This document shows positions 35,725 through 47,599 of a stretch of DNA of 64,000 bases, one piece after another. Positions within the stretch are counted from its first letter, which is position 1. Each line of letters opens with the position of its first letter. This stretch comes from Wyeomyia smithii. Lineage: Eukaryota > Arthropoda > Insecta > Diptera > Culicidae. The notes beneath the pieces are model-generated. The model was not told the origin of the DNA and ran no database searches. It was given only the letters and a program-made list of their open reading frames with translations. The position numbers were made by a program, and so were the translations under genes. The stretch spans positions 165,444,118 to 165,508,117 of the forward strand of contig NC_073694.1 of NCBI RefSeq assembly GCF_029784165.1, given 5' to 3'.

Positions 35725-37014
35725 ACTGTGATTCGGCATGCCGTTCGATATGTCGAATGGAATAGGAACGTTTCTATTTTTCGTTCGACTCCAAGGACAT
35801 AGCAACCTTCGTTTTTTTTTAGTTTTTTGTTTTGGCATTCCATCAAACATAATTTTCGTTTTTTGTGTGCTGGCGAATATTGAAATGGAGAAAAGAAAGG
35901 AGCAGACTGGAGCTGATTTGATTTTCCATGCAATCAATGCAATGCTTCGTTTTGAAAATTCATTTGACAGCTCTTCCTTTCGGAACCTGCGACCGCGAGC
36001 GGACGTGAAATAGTTTCCGCGTGCAAATTTTTGCTCAAATTTAGAAATTGTAACGTGAATCATCCAAATAAACGGGATCATGTTTGCCTCTATAGTGCCG
36101 GGATATCAGAGTAATGTAAACAATGAAATGCTGTTGAATCCTGTGTAAATTACCGTGAATTTTATTGGAGTTCTTTGTAAGCTTGCGGAGGTTTACATAA
36201 AGGATGTTAGTGTGCGAATAATTGAAGTGTTATTTCACACGGTTCAGGAGTATGCCAATAGTGAAAACTGGCATGGCGCAACGCCACCGGTAGCTTTTTA
36301 TTTAGTTTTTTTTTTAATATGTGTGTGCATGGTGTTGATAAATAGTGAAAATGAAAAGAATAACCTACAATCCTAGAGATAAGTTTAATTAGGAAGGAAG
36401 AGCTGAAGGCAAACTGCGCGTACTGCTTCTATGTAAAAAATTTTGGCCCTAGAAGCTCTTTCCCACGAAATTAAATGGTGTAATTAGTGGAATGAAACAG
36501 TTCGAGCTCTCCTGTTAAACCTGAATAGTGAAGAAGCGAATCACCGAATCGCTCTAGGCAGGATAAGTGTCGTTATATTTTCGATTTGTTTTGAGATCAG
36601 CTGAACTAGCCACAAAAAAAAAATACCAACAGTGAAGTAAAACTAGACACGCTCGCAGCGCTACCGCCGTTCGCCGGCGGGTAGACAAATTAACCAATAA
36701 AACTGCTAATGAAAGAGATGAGGAAATGCCTACGAACACATTGAATTTTGTTAGTTGGATAATCCGCTTTACTTATATAGCGATAGTTTAAGTATATAGT
36801 GGAACAATAATTTGTCGCGCGCGGGTATAGAGAACATATATTTGTTTTCTTGTTTATTGCAATTCATGATTTCTCTAGCTTTTGAACAATTGTTGAATAT
36901 TCATATTTTTTCATTTGATCATGTTAAAACTTGTAAGTGGACTTGACATGAGCTCTTGTCTACTATATTTGGATTTTGACGGGATTGGCTTTTTATAAAT
37001 AAACTTTGTTCGTA

Positions 37015-37230
37015 GAGTAAGATTTTTTTATACGATTTTATTTTACACGTTTTTTTATGACGGTCTTCCTAGTAACGCAGTTTTTATACGTCTTTTTTTT
37101 ATAAATAACGCGGTTTTTTTTACACGGTTTTCGCGTAAAACACTAAGTAACAAGAGCGACAACAGACTACAAAGAGGTGTTTTTTTACACAGTTACATTT
37201 TTACACGACTCTTTACGACGTTTTTATAAA
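37015..37230. repeat. Decayed relative of the 15365-15726 element
   Basis: Text such as ataacgcggttttttttaca and acgacgtttttataaataac repeats the internal phrases of the 15365 element. Clear ends are lost. Confidence 0.5.
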
Positions 37231-38446
37231 TAACGCGTACTTATCCCTTGTACGTATCCCTTGTGTGGAAAAATACTTGACCGAACTTTGCTTAATATGC
37301 ATATTTGCATTTTATTTCCAGTTTTTAGGCTTTGAACGCATGTAACTCTGCCAATTTTTATACTCAGTAGGTGTTTTACGGTAGTCATAATATTTACGAA
37401 CTCGTTCGCATGATATTTAAAAGTTATATGTGTTGCGTTTGCGAAGCTCGGTTTCAGAAATGAAAATATAATAACTCTCGAATTTCTTTCGACTAAATCA
37501 TACACATTTGGAGTGGCCGCAACTCTATACGTCGGTTTAAATCGTCCACATCGTGTAGTATAATATTTTTCATTACAATCATATACACCACACACACCTG
37601 TGCGTGGCCCGGCATTCTATTGGCTTTCTGCTCTAAAAACGTCTCAAAGCAGGAATTCGTTTTATAAGAACAGACGAACATCATACGAGAAACGTCACTA
37701 TTCGATTTGATCTAGAAACTTCGCATCGATACCTTCGAATTTTTCACAGATAGATTTTCAACGCGTTATAGTTTTAATGATGTACGAATATTCGGATCAG
37801 TTTATATAAGTCATAATAAGGATACCGAACTTTGTGTGCGCTTCAATTTTGCGGTGCTACATCATCAAAAAGAAATGATCGCGTTATGATTTCCGTGGAA
37901 GATATAATAAACTCGTACGCGCGATTTTGTTATTATGAACCCGGTACTTAAACTCAGCGCATCGTTTACCAGAACGAACCCTACTGAAAACCCTGCCCTT
38001 TTCTCCAACATCCCAGTGATTTCTCATGGAAGTGCAGAGGTGTTCTCGGCTTCCGATTAAGCGAGTATCACGTCAACATATTCCTATACAAACTCCTTCA
38101 TTGACCTGCATCCGGATGCGGCCGACGCCGGTATTGCCTAATAAAAAGATTAAGGTCACCAGTTTTTACACATTGAGGATGAATGTTAGTCCCAAACATC
38201 ATCTGTTGGTTCTCTGTGTAACTACAGCTGATCTGGCGATAACGGAGTAGCAACCGCGGGCGGTCAATCATGCTCATGCTCATGCTCATTCATTTGACAG
38301 CTCTTCCTTTCGATTTGTGCATGCAGTGTGAACACCGCCATACAAACAAGCTCGACAAAGTATGTCGAACGGTAAATCGAGCAGACTTTCGATTTCTGCA
38401 GTGGTTAAAATCAAACCGACATGTCTAATAGTCTAAACCTACCTGT

Positions 38447-38893
38447 AGTCAATGCACTCATCATGTTCAGCTTAATCTGACATGATTTCTGAGTGCCTCA
38501 AACCGCTCAAGTTTGCGATTTTTTACCCTCGAAAATCTACCAAGGAGGGGTGTGGACATTTTGAAAAAAAATTGACATTTTAAAAAATTTTTGAATTGAA
38601 AACATCGATTTTTTTTCGATGCCAAATGACTTGACTTATCGATGCCAAAAATCTATAACATGCCGAGATCTGGTTTTATTTCGAAAAAAATTGTAGCCGA
38701 AAACCGACCTTAGCCGTTTTTTGGGTAACCAAGGGCTCATATGAAACATTTCAGAATTGGTTTCTAAAATTACTCAAAACTCGTTTGAATACACATGTAA
38801 AATATTGTCATGTTTATTTTGCATCCTAGACTTGATTTTTTTAGGGTGGTCCAAATTAATTTGTAAAATGGCTGCTCATATGTATGCGACAGA
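38447..38893. other. No feature recognised
   Basis: AT-rich sequence leading into the reverse transcriptase relic. Confidence 0.35.
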
Positions 38894-40236
38894 GTAATGT
38901 GTGTAAATTCAGGATCATATTTATCGCCTTCATTCGCAAATAAATCTGGTGTACCTCAAGGCAGCAATTTGGGCCAACATCTGTTTATTTTATTTTTCAA
39001 TGACGCTGCTGCTGCACTTAGAATTGGCTGTAGGCTGTTTAACGCTGACGATCTTAGAATAAATTTGACGATTCGTTGCATCCCAAGCAACACACGTTGG
39101 TATAGAATAGTTGACGTTACCTATTCCATGACATCAATATCACCAGAAAAGCGCAAAACATGAAGGCTAGTAGAACAAGTGCCGATAACTGCATGAAAGC
39201 AAGCCAACTTGATATAATTAAGTGGCAAAATACATCTCGAGTACTAATACGGCAATGCGCAAATCTGTTGCTATGACAACTGTTAACCAGCGCATGCGCA
39301 AATGTGTTGTGTCTGCGCGGTGCAACTAGATCGGCAATTTCTTTTATCAGTGGCAGTTTTAATTGATAATAAAATGATGACAAAAAATAATATTCAACCA
39401 TTCAAAAAGAGTTGTTTCTTTCGCTTGAATATTGAAATTGTTTTCGCATAGTTTCAACGTTATCAGAATATAAAATCTAACAAAACTAGAAAACGTTGTT
39501 AGATATACAATAACAAAAATCTGAAGAGATATTGGTTACACTGCAAGCGTTTTGTTTATCTTTTGATGGCGCGTCAAAACCGCTCCGAATAAATATAGAA
39601 ATCGTTCATATAATTTCAATAATAATTTGATCAAGTAATTTTAAGTTAGGTGTTAAATGCTACGACTACTGTACTAAGGAAAAGCATTTTACAGGTACGT
39701 AATGTTGTTATTAGATTGTGTAATGTCTTATGAAAAGACCAAGTGATAGTGATTGTCATTCTTGAACTCATGTTATTAAAAACATCTCCAAAACCACAAA
39801 AAACGAGCTTGTTTTCGAAATGCGGTTGTATTACTGATGAAAAACAACTTCAAACACAATATAATAACACAAGTTTTCAATTGCGCTTGTAGTACACTTA
39901 TATGACTACTTTCGTTGATACTTATTTTCTAACATGTTTTGTGTGTTACTTGGGATTGACGATTGTGGACATCTTCAGGCTATGTTAAATTTGTTTGTTT
40001 ATTGGTGTAAATTGAATTGCCCGACAATCCGCATTACTAAATGCGACATAATGACTTTCCATCGCATAACATCGCCTATAATATTCAACTACCAAATAGA
40101 TGGTCAAGTATTGAAAAGTGTTGAATACGTGAATGATCTTGGCGTGATCCTCGATCCAAAACTTACTTTTGATCGTCACAATTTGATGATTTCGTACTAC
40201 GATAGTTATTACTATTATTTCATTGCTAAGCGGTAG
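38894..40236 (+). pseudogene. Reverse transcriptase relic (Jockey/CR1-like) split by an insertion
   Basis: The first part (38894-39081) encodes SGVPQGSNLG and FNADDLRI, the palm blocks with the active site; the usual Tyr or Phe-Ala-Asp-Asp is FNADD, spaced as YADD. The second part (39955-40236) continues with IDDCGHLQAMLNLFVYWCKL, the TKCDIMTFHR block and DLGVILDPKLTFDRH. The two parts are consecutive in the protein and join at RC-I-DDCG once the 873-base insert is removed. There are no catalytic blocks before SGVPQGS, so the relic is truncated at both ends. Clade placement (Jockey or a related CR1-like group) rests on the SGVPQGSNLG and DLGV.LD blocks. Confidence 0.82.
39082..39954. mobile_element. 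Element of 873 bp inserted in the reverse transcriptase relic
   Basis: The inverted ends are cccaagcaacacac and gtgtgttacttggg. The dinucleotide AT lies on both sides, and removing the insert plus one AT restores the codons of the host relic. The interior encodes nothing recognisable. Confidence 0.85.
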
Positions 40237-41200
40237 AAATTGATGAAATTTTCAAGGACAAATTTACGCGAAAAATGAACCAAGCATCTGCGAGCATTCC
40301 TAGCACAAACGACATAAATAGACACCAACCATTCCTTGTGATATCCTGTATCAATTCCAAAAAATTGACAAAATCTCCCCGTCCCAATAGGTCAATGAAT
40401 GTTTGCTTTCATGAACCTAGACTAATTTGATTTCTCGAAGGTAAACGGGCCGTCCACATTCCACGTGGACACCAAAATCGCAATTTATTGTCTTTTTAGA
40501 AACCAAACAAGAGATAAAAACAATAATGATTAAATAATGTCAGGAAGCTTCGGTAGAGGCTGAAAAGATAAAATCTATCCGGCAAATAAGAAAAGAATAG
40601 AAAAAAACAAATACGCAAAGTTTAACATGAAAATGCTACGAGCTACATACTGACTAAGGACATTCAAAAAAAATCTAAAAATGTATCTGAAACGATGAAT
40701 TGGATTGAAAATGAAAGCAATTCCTTTTTTAACCTTTTCTATACAAATAAAAGTCTAAATGTAGTGGATTAAATAAAAATTGCTCTTTAAAACAGTTGAG
40801 CCCAAAAACGAAAATAATAATCAAATAATAAAATGTATATATGACACATTCTCTGCTAAGCTACACCAACAAACCAATTTTTGAAATGCATATTTCAGCA
40901 ATGCGAATAATTTTCCTAGATTCTATAGTGTTTGAAGCTTTCAAAAACGTAAATGTCAAATTTATAGTATTTAAGAAACTGTAGAAAACTAATTGCAAAG
41001 TTCAAGTAAAATAAACAAAAAGCAAGCGTTTTTGGTGACATATTTTTGAAATGGTTACAAATGATCAGGAGTATGTATTTATAATACATTTTTTATGTTA
41101 TATGACTGTGAAATAAGTGCTTTATTCGATGCCTAAAGGATTTTGAAGTGAAATTTCAAATATGTTGATCTTAGGCCAATATGACAACAGGGGTAATTTA
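40237..41200. other. No feature recognised
   Basis: Very AT-rich. A phrase around attccacgtggaca (about 40456) reappears inverted at about 46312, suggesting a minor repeat. Confidence 0.35.
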
Positions 41201-42776
41201 GCGTTGTAACGTCACGAAAAAAGTACAGTTTTTTACTTCATGGGAACTCCTTACATTTAATCAACGTAATATTTTGTTTTTTCTTTATACTCAAAAATAC
41301 CTTTAATTTGATACTAAAAGATCGCATCTAGGTAGAATACAACTTGAGTTACAACCGGGTTTAGTTTGCGTTGTAACGTCACGAAATTTTTTTCTCCCCT
41401 TATATAATATTCGTCCATGTTTAAAAACATACTTGATGCGTCTAAATTAGTTCACGTTACATCTGTCATATAACAGAGAGTAAATTTTGTAAAATAGATT
41501 AATGTTTTTAATTATTAAACTGTGGGTCATCCATGAGTAACGTTACATTCTAAAAAATTCTAATATTATTCTATTATATATTATATTACAATGCATTGCG
41601 TGAGGGGGAATTGAAAATTGTCAACTTCCGCGTTACGTAGCATGCGAATGTTCCCTAAGAGAAAAACTATTGACGCAAGCTAACCGTATTAATGAAATGA
41701 ATAGGTACTTCGTCCGCATCGCTCAAGCCAATCTTCCGAATGTGATGGTAATCATCGCAATTACGGGACGTGACATCACCACATTTAACGATGAGAAGAA
41801 CATTTTTGAACGACCAACACCATATCGTGGAAGTTTAGTGGAGTTTTACAAAATCAAGGAAATATTACGGGAGCGAAAAAAGCTAAAAAGCGGCATTTTT
41901 GCGCTATTATTATAATTTTTGAAAGGTTTCTTGTATTTATTGGAATTAAGGACACATTTGTAAATTTGTTTTTCATATAAATGCTGAATAAATTGCTAAC
42001 TTACTCAGACATTGTGAAAAATCTACAATAAAAATAAATTTATTATGTTTTACACATAATGTCATATAAGACACTTTTGAGAATATTTATGATACATATG
42101 TCACTTATGAAAAGAATTGGTTTGATCATAACTCACGTTCCTTCACTGAAAATCTCCAAGTTTAAGTTTGGTTCTGCATTCCCAAACATTAAACGACAAA
42201 GTAAATTTGTTACGTAGTTTATGGATAACCCCACAAACCAAGTGCATAAAGTAGAAGTAAAAATATATAAAATCAGATATTGAACTATTTCTTATGAAAA
42301 TGTCTAAGAAATATGTGATAAATAATGGATATCGACTGATTCATATTTTCGTGACGTTACAACAGAGTGATAATACCCCTTGCTGAAATATGAGCGTTGT
42401 AACGTCACGAAATATAAAAGCTTCTCAAATATAGATGTTACCAGTTATAGGCACTCTAAACATGGCAAAATGTTCGATTATTATTTGTTATCAAATCGTG
42501 GAAGAAGAAATTGTTATAAAATTCCAAACAGAGCAGAGTTTTTGACTTTTGTAAGAAAAGCCCCGACACCTCAATTTTTCGCGCGTTGTAACGTCACGCT
42601 ACATTTTTACTCCCCAAGGTAATATGAACATAGTAAACAAATATCTTATGCATCATTCTTATAGGAAATTTTGTCTACTTTCCGAATCTGTAATAATATC
42701 AAAGCGTTTCATGAAAAAAATACAAGTTAGAATTAAAATGAAGCCAACAGAATAGTCGAAACGTTGTAACGTCACG
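41201..42776. repeat. Six dispersed copies of a 17-19 bp motif GTTGTAACGTCACGAAA
   Basis: The motif gttgtaacgtcacg occurs at 41201, 41368, 42394, 42583 and 42761 on the plus strand (start positions of the extended motif) and on the minus strand at 42347-42363. Four copies extend to gcgttgtaacgtcacgaaa or its complement. They are separated by unrelated AT-rich sequence, so this is not a tandem repeat. Confidence 0.85.
41670..41915 (+). other. Unrecognised 81-codon open frame
   Basis: The frame opens shortly upstream of the first ATG and reads NEMNRYFVRIAQANLPNVMV, then NIFERPTPYRGSLVEFYKIK and a basic end. Its amino-acid composition looks more protein-like than the neighbouring AT-driven frames. 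It could be the C-terminal piece of a transposase or a chance frame. It lies between copies of the 17-bp motif. Confidence 0.25.
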
Positions 42777-43146
42777 GTAGAATGTGTCATATGATTAATA
42801 AACGGAAGCCGATTGTCATTACCAGTTTTTGTACACGTAAAGGGAAACAATCCAAATAAATATAATCTCGAACATATCTCTAACTCTAAAACATCAGAAC
42901 AGTCATAAATTTACATGATTCAAAAATAGCAAAACTCAGCCAAAATGTGGAGAGACCACAATAGAAATTAATTGTTATTAACTTAATTATTGTTAATTTA
43001 ATTATTCATTAATTGAAAAGAAAACCGTTCGAATGAACAAAAACGCCACTAAAACCAGAGAAACAGTTAAAAATTGATCTCAAGTAAGTGTTGAAAATCA
43101 ACTATAAACCAGAAAAAAAAATAATAATAAATAATAAAAAAACTGT

Positions 43147-43790
43147 GGTGCTTATTACAGGAGTCACTTCACGGTGAAATCAGAGTGAAGTGAACAAAAT
43201 CCTATTACGGGACTCACGTAAGTGAGAAAAACGTCGCGAAGTGACATCTGCCGTGGAATCTGGGTTATTATGAGTGTCATATCAGTGAAGTGAGAACGGA
43301 AAAAGCGACGTTTCGCGTGGAATTATTTCACGACCATTTTGAACGGTGAAATGATTCCACGAAGCTGCCATAAGTCTTAAAGTTGATTGATTTGTGATCT
43401 AATGGTTAATATTGGATTTATTCTTCAGTAACGAAGCGAATCAGAGTTTGATCCGTGCCTCAAAGCGGTCAATTTTTCATTTTTTTGCCCGATGAAAAAA
43501 ATGCAAACTAGTTCAGGAAATTTTCGATACCGAAAAAAACATTTTTTTTTGATACCGAATGTCTTAGAAATGCAGAACACGTCAAGATCTGGTGTTATCT
43601 AAAAAACGGGAAAAAACGACTTTCTGGGACTTGGACATTTTTGAGCTGGGAAACAATCTCATTTCACTTGTCCTATTCTCAATTTCACTTCACTGTCAAT
43701 CTCACTCCACGGAGGTGATTTTTGTCACCTCACTTGAGGTGGAATCGGGAATAGGTCTAAAAAAGCGAAGTGACTCCCGTAATAGGCACC
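43147..43790 (+). mobile_element. Inverted-repeat element of the GGTGCTTATTACGGG family, intact copy 2
   Basis: The same ends as 4993-5671, with TGT on both sides (43144-43146, 43791-43793). It lacks about 35 bases near the right end compared with copy 1. Sequence identity between the two copies is high by eye, so the family moved recently. Confidence 0.88.
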
Positions 43791-43793
43791 TGT

Positions 43794-45550
43794 ATCAAGT
43801 TTAATTTAAAATGCACAAAAACTCTAGAAAAAGTAGCTTGAAACATCTGAAAACACTTCTTCTAAAAAAAATGATGAATTCTGAATTCAGTTCAAAATGG
43901 AAAATTATTTCTGAAAACTAGAAAAAACAACAATGTAAATAATGGCTTGAGTCACTTCAATCAGATAGAAAAAATTGAAATAGGGGCATAACGACAAAAA
44001 TTTTAAGCTGTCTTTAGTGCAAAACTTGAATTAACTATCTGTAATTAAAGGTACACTATTCACAAATTGAAAAGATTATCGTATAATGGTGAAAAACACA
44101 AATTAGATTCATGCATCAAAAACTAGCAATCAGTCGATGTGTGGGGCACAATGAGCACCCCACTGGGGCATAATGAGCACCCACGGGATATCATAAGCAC
44201 TCTTATAGAACATAACTTGAAACTGCGTAGAAGTACAACTAATGGGCCAACGTTTGTCGCGGGATGCCGTGTTACTTGGCGGCTTGTTTCCTGAATGTCA
44301 CGTCGTGCCTCATGGTGGCCAATTCTGCCTGCAGTCCCTTTTTCCGACCGATTCGGTCTCAAAGATTTTCTAATATATCCGGACTACTTCGTGATAAGGG
44401 CGAATCCTTACTTGTTTTCCTATCTAGTTTCGCCCTAATCACGAAGTAGTCCGGATATGTTCGCACCATCACTGTAAACAATCACTGACTATGGAAACAG
44501 ACAAACTCACAAGTCTACTGAGATGAATTTCAGGTAAGTTTATGTGACAAGGTGTGCTCATTTCACCCCACCTAAAAGTGACCATTTCGCCCCTATCGAA
44601 TTAGTTGAAGTTAACATGAGATTTTAACACTAATTATAACTTAAAATCAAATCTTCAATGATGGTGAAATTTGGGGTACGACCCATACGTCATATTGATA
44701 TGTCTACATACTTGATTGAGCCATTTAAACGACCGTAGAAGCTTATCTTGTAGTGCGCAATAATAATAATTTTTCCAACATCCGGGAACCAAATTGATTT
44801 TTTCAATATATTTCCATATTTTAAACCGACAACTCACTTTTGTTCTACATAAAGACATACTGTAGTAACTACGGAAGAGTTCCATATACCATATTGTATT
44901 GAAAAATGTGTAGTTTCGCATAAAATAGGGGTGCCCATTTCGCCCCGTGTGCTCATTATGCCCCTAATCCCCCTACAATATGATTATAAATTCGCAAAAG
45001 AAATCATAAATTCATAAATTCGCAAATTCGAAAAAGAGGAAACATAGTAAAATTTTTTCAAAAAATATGTTAAAAATTCCTCTAAAAAAGCGAACGAACT
45101 AAATTAGGTGTTCCGATCTAATTTAAAATGCCTGGAGATGGTTCTGTAATCCAGAGAAAAAAAGGAAGTAATCTTAAATTTGGTTCAAATTATTTATATA
45201 CACTTTAATGAGAAGTGAAGGCCAAAAAGAAAATGCTTGCCAAATGGTTGAAGAACGCTTCTGAATGAAAGAAAAGGGTGAAGCAGAAAATGGTTCCAAG
45301 TTTAGTTTGAAGTGTATCCATAGATTAATAAGACTACGGTCAAAACTGACTCCAAATCTAGCTTAGTTTAATGTACCTCAAAGAGTAAAAATGAAGTTTC
45401 TGAAAAATCATCTTTAATTAACCAAATATTGCTATCAAATTCAAATTATCAAATATTACTGACAAAAACTCTGAAACCAGATCAGCTGTAAAATTGTTAT
45501 TGCAGGCCAATATATTTTTCTGGCAGATTAACATTCTTTTGGAAAAAATA
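43794..45550. other. Non-coding stretch with repeated ggggcataatgagcac motifs
   Basis: Phrases like ggggcataatgagcacc recur near 44147 and 44163, and as complements near 44558 and 44950, suggesting an old repeat with inverted parts. The hairpin at 44375-44458 lies inside. No gene is recognisable. Confidence 0.4.
44375..44458. repeat. 84-base hairpin with a 30-bp stem
   Basis: The left arm atatccggactacttcgtga and following ten bases pair with the right arm ending acgaagtagtccggatat, with a single mismatch. The loop is 24 bases. Confidence 0.85.
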
Positions 45551-45560
45551 ACGTGTCCAC

Positions 45561-46225
45561 TCTCCCAGCTGGTCTCGAGGAACGATGCTGGCCTAACAAG
45601 TCAGTCGTCGTAGGTTCGAATCTCGGCTCGGGAGAGACTGTTAGTGTCAGCAGAGCTGGTAGCGACTAAGTGACTCAAAAATAGGAACTTTAGAGTCCAA
45701 ATGACTGGAAAAAGAGACCAAAAAGAGACCAAAAAGGAACCGAAAAGAGAGCAAAAAGTGACCATAAAAAACCAGTACTCCAGCACACTGGCAACTTCCT
45801 TTTTAACCGCTTCGAAAAAAATAGCTTGGGATGAGAGTCTTTCTTTTTCAGGATATTTTCTTGAATTGTGTCAGGCGTCCTAAATTGACATGTCATTTCC
45901 TTTAGCACAACAGATCCTCCTTCCAACATCGTCTGATAATTTGAACGAGAAATCGAAAAAGAGACTTTTAGGTGAAAAAGAGACCATTTTAGAAGAAAAA
46001 AGAGACTTTAGAGAACTATCGTTGTAAAAAGAGACTTTTTAGAGACTAGCTTTAAAATAGAGACCAAGTCTCTAAAAAAAGACCTGCTACCAGCCCTGTG
46101 TCAGGTTCGTAGCGCTAGCCCCGCAATTGTTCTGTACACTTAACAGTTGGCTGCGAAATCTGTGTATAATAAACAGAAGGTCGAGTTCCGATACGGAATG
46201 TAGCACCAAGGCTTTGCTTTTTTAT
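45561..46225 (+). mobile_element. tRNA-derived SINE, copy 2, interrupted
   Basis: It has the same A-box and B-box head (ggttcgaatc near 45613) and the same tail (accaaggctttgc) as copy 1. The flanking duplication cgtgtccac is at 45552-45560 and 46226-46234. About 450 bases of foreign sequence sit after ttagtgtcag. Confidence 0.88.
45651..46098. mobile_element. hAT-like element nested in SINE copy 2
   Basis: The ends cagagctggtagc and gctaccagccctg are inverted repeats. A 6-8 bp repeat (tgtcag, or gtgtcagc/gtgtcagg) is found on both sides. The interior is rich in aaagagacc repeats. CAGRG ends and a duplication near 8 bp fit hAT. Confidence 0.8.
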
Positions 46226-46699
46226 CGTGTCCACGTAGACAATATCACTACCTCCTCCCCTCCTACCATGGACAAGCGTGGACATTTGCGTACCCCCTAC
46301 CACCCTCTGAATTGTCCACGTGGAATGTGAACGGGCCCAAAGGTTTTTCGAAAAATTCGAAAGAACCTTTTTTCTTGAACAATTATTAAACCTGCTGTTA
46401 GAGCGTAATAAAAACTGATGTCCTGAAAGAAAACATGCTGGTAGAAGCAACAGTACAGTATACGGGGGATAGTTAAAATAAGTAGGATAGGCAAAAGTTT
46501 GATGAAATTCGAAATGCTGTAGCTTTGCACAAATGTTTTTCGATTTTAATAATTCGAACATTATTGAACTGGAAAACTATATAAGTTTCATTTTTTGACC
46601 TCAGATCTGGCCTAGGTCACCGAATGTAGGAAATATTCCTGAGTTCCGGTAGGCATGTCAAACCTGCCAATTTTTGGATGGATTTGGTAATGGGTTATC

Positions 46700-47150
46700 T
46701 GATAAAAATGCTCATTTGCATCATTGGCATAGATGACAAAATCATTTCTGAAGCGAATGGTTCATAAAGATCCGGAATCGGCCAACAACTCATCGAGAAT
46801 TGTTTTTTTTTTTTTTCATCCGGAAGTCCTCAGAGGAACCTGTAGTAGGGGACATTTACATTTTTGCATCAAATATACTGTGTGACACCTCTATCTTCTG
46901 GATTTTTCATCAAGAATCTTTCAAAAGACATATTTTTGAACAAAGGCCTCATTGGCCACTACCAGTACAACCTGGATGCCCCGAAGGAACTAGTAGTGGG
47001 AGAATTTTCATTTCTGCATCAAAATATAGCTATGCGACACCTCTATCTTCGGGATTTTTCATAAGGAATCATCCAAAAGACATATTTCTGAATACAGAGT
47101 GCGTTGGCCACTACTGAAACTATCAAAATGCCTTGAGGGGACCCGGAAAT
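46700..47150. repeat. Short tandem array with about 152-bp units
   Basis: The phrase gacacctctatcttc occurs near 46883 and 47037, with surrounding matches such as tttttcat, aaaagacatattt and ttggccactac. Two good units and parts of others are visible. The open frames across it (46800-47117) follow the repeat, not a gene. Confidence 0.75.
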
Positions 47151-47187
47151 GGGACATGCTTTGTCCGCCATAAGTGCTTTTTTTTCG

Positions 47188-47250
47188 CGTAACCCCTTCA
47201 GGTTCTCAAGTACCCCCAGGGGTACGCGTACCCCAGGTTGAGAACCGCTG
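47188..47250. mobile_element. Solo terminus resembling Charlie/SPIN-type hAT elements
   Basis: Read on the minus strand it begins cagcggttctcaacctgggg and continues with gtacgcgtacccc, a palindromic subterminal block. This is the characteristic start of one hAT lineage. No partner end was found nearby. Confidence 0.55.
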
Positions 47251-47259
47251 CTTTAGGCA

Positions 47260-47560
47260 ATGTGTGTTACGTGTGTTATGCGTTACTGGAACCATTCCGA
47301 AAACGCCGTACCAAAATATGCAGTTCCGTTCCTCCTATCTGCAAGCAAAAGACCTAAGCGCCTCTTCAAAAGAGGACTACTTGCCTATTTTGGCTTGCCC
47401 GGCCAGAAACTGCACCTCACGTTAATAAACTGGAGAAAACAGAAAGGCAGATGCACTCTACTAAGGTGCTCGGTCTCGAAGAACGACATCAATATCAGAA
47501 ATTCTCGAAAATGTTGTGACTTCTCATCACTGGACTTACTCTGTACAATCAAATAATCGT
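47260..47560 (+). other. Unassigned Cys-rich open frame
   Basis: A 98-codon frame ends with a Cys-rich stretch (GRCTLLRC...RKCCDF...LDLLC). It vaguely resembles the C-terminal Cys-rich domain of piggyBac transposases. With no DDD domain before it this is weak. Confidence 0.2.
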
Positions 47561-47599
47561 CTAGCTTACGAAAATCAGAGTGCAAGGACTGTAATCCCG

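Larger units (their letters stand above)
35256..38446. mobile_element. Possible large inverted-repeat element
   Basis: The left end has tatgtttagactatctga and the right end, on the minus strand, taggtttagactattaga. Clusters of tcgaa/cgttcg motifs lie near both ends. Inside, a 24-bp phrase containing catttgacagctcttccttt occurs twice in direct orientation (35959-35982 and 38289-38312). The hAT element at 35359-35724 is nested. No coding region is recognisable. Confidence 0.4.

Noticed and set aside
45701..45929. Lys/Glu-rich protein in the SINE copy 2 region
   Set aside because: It reads the aaagagacc repeats of the nested element.
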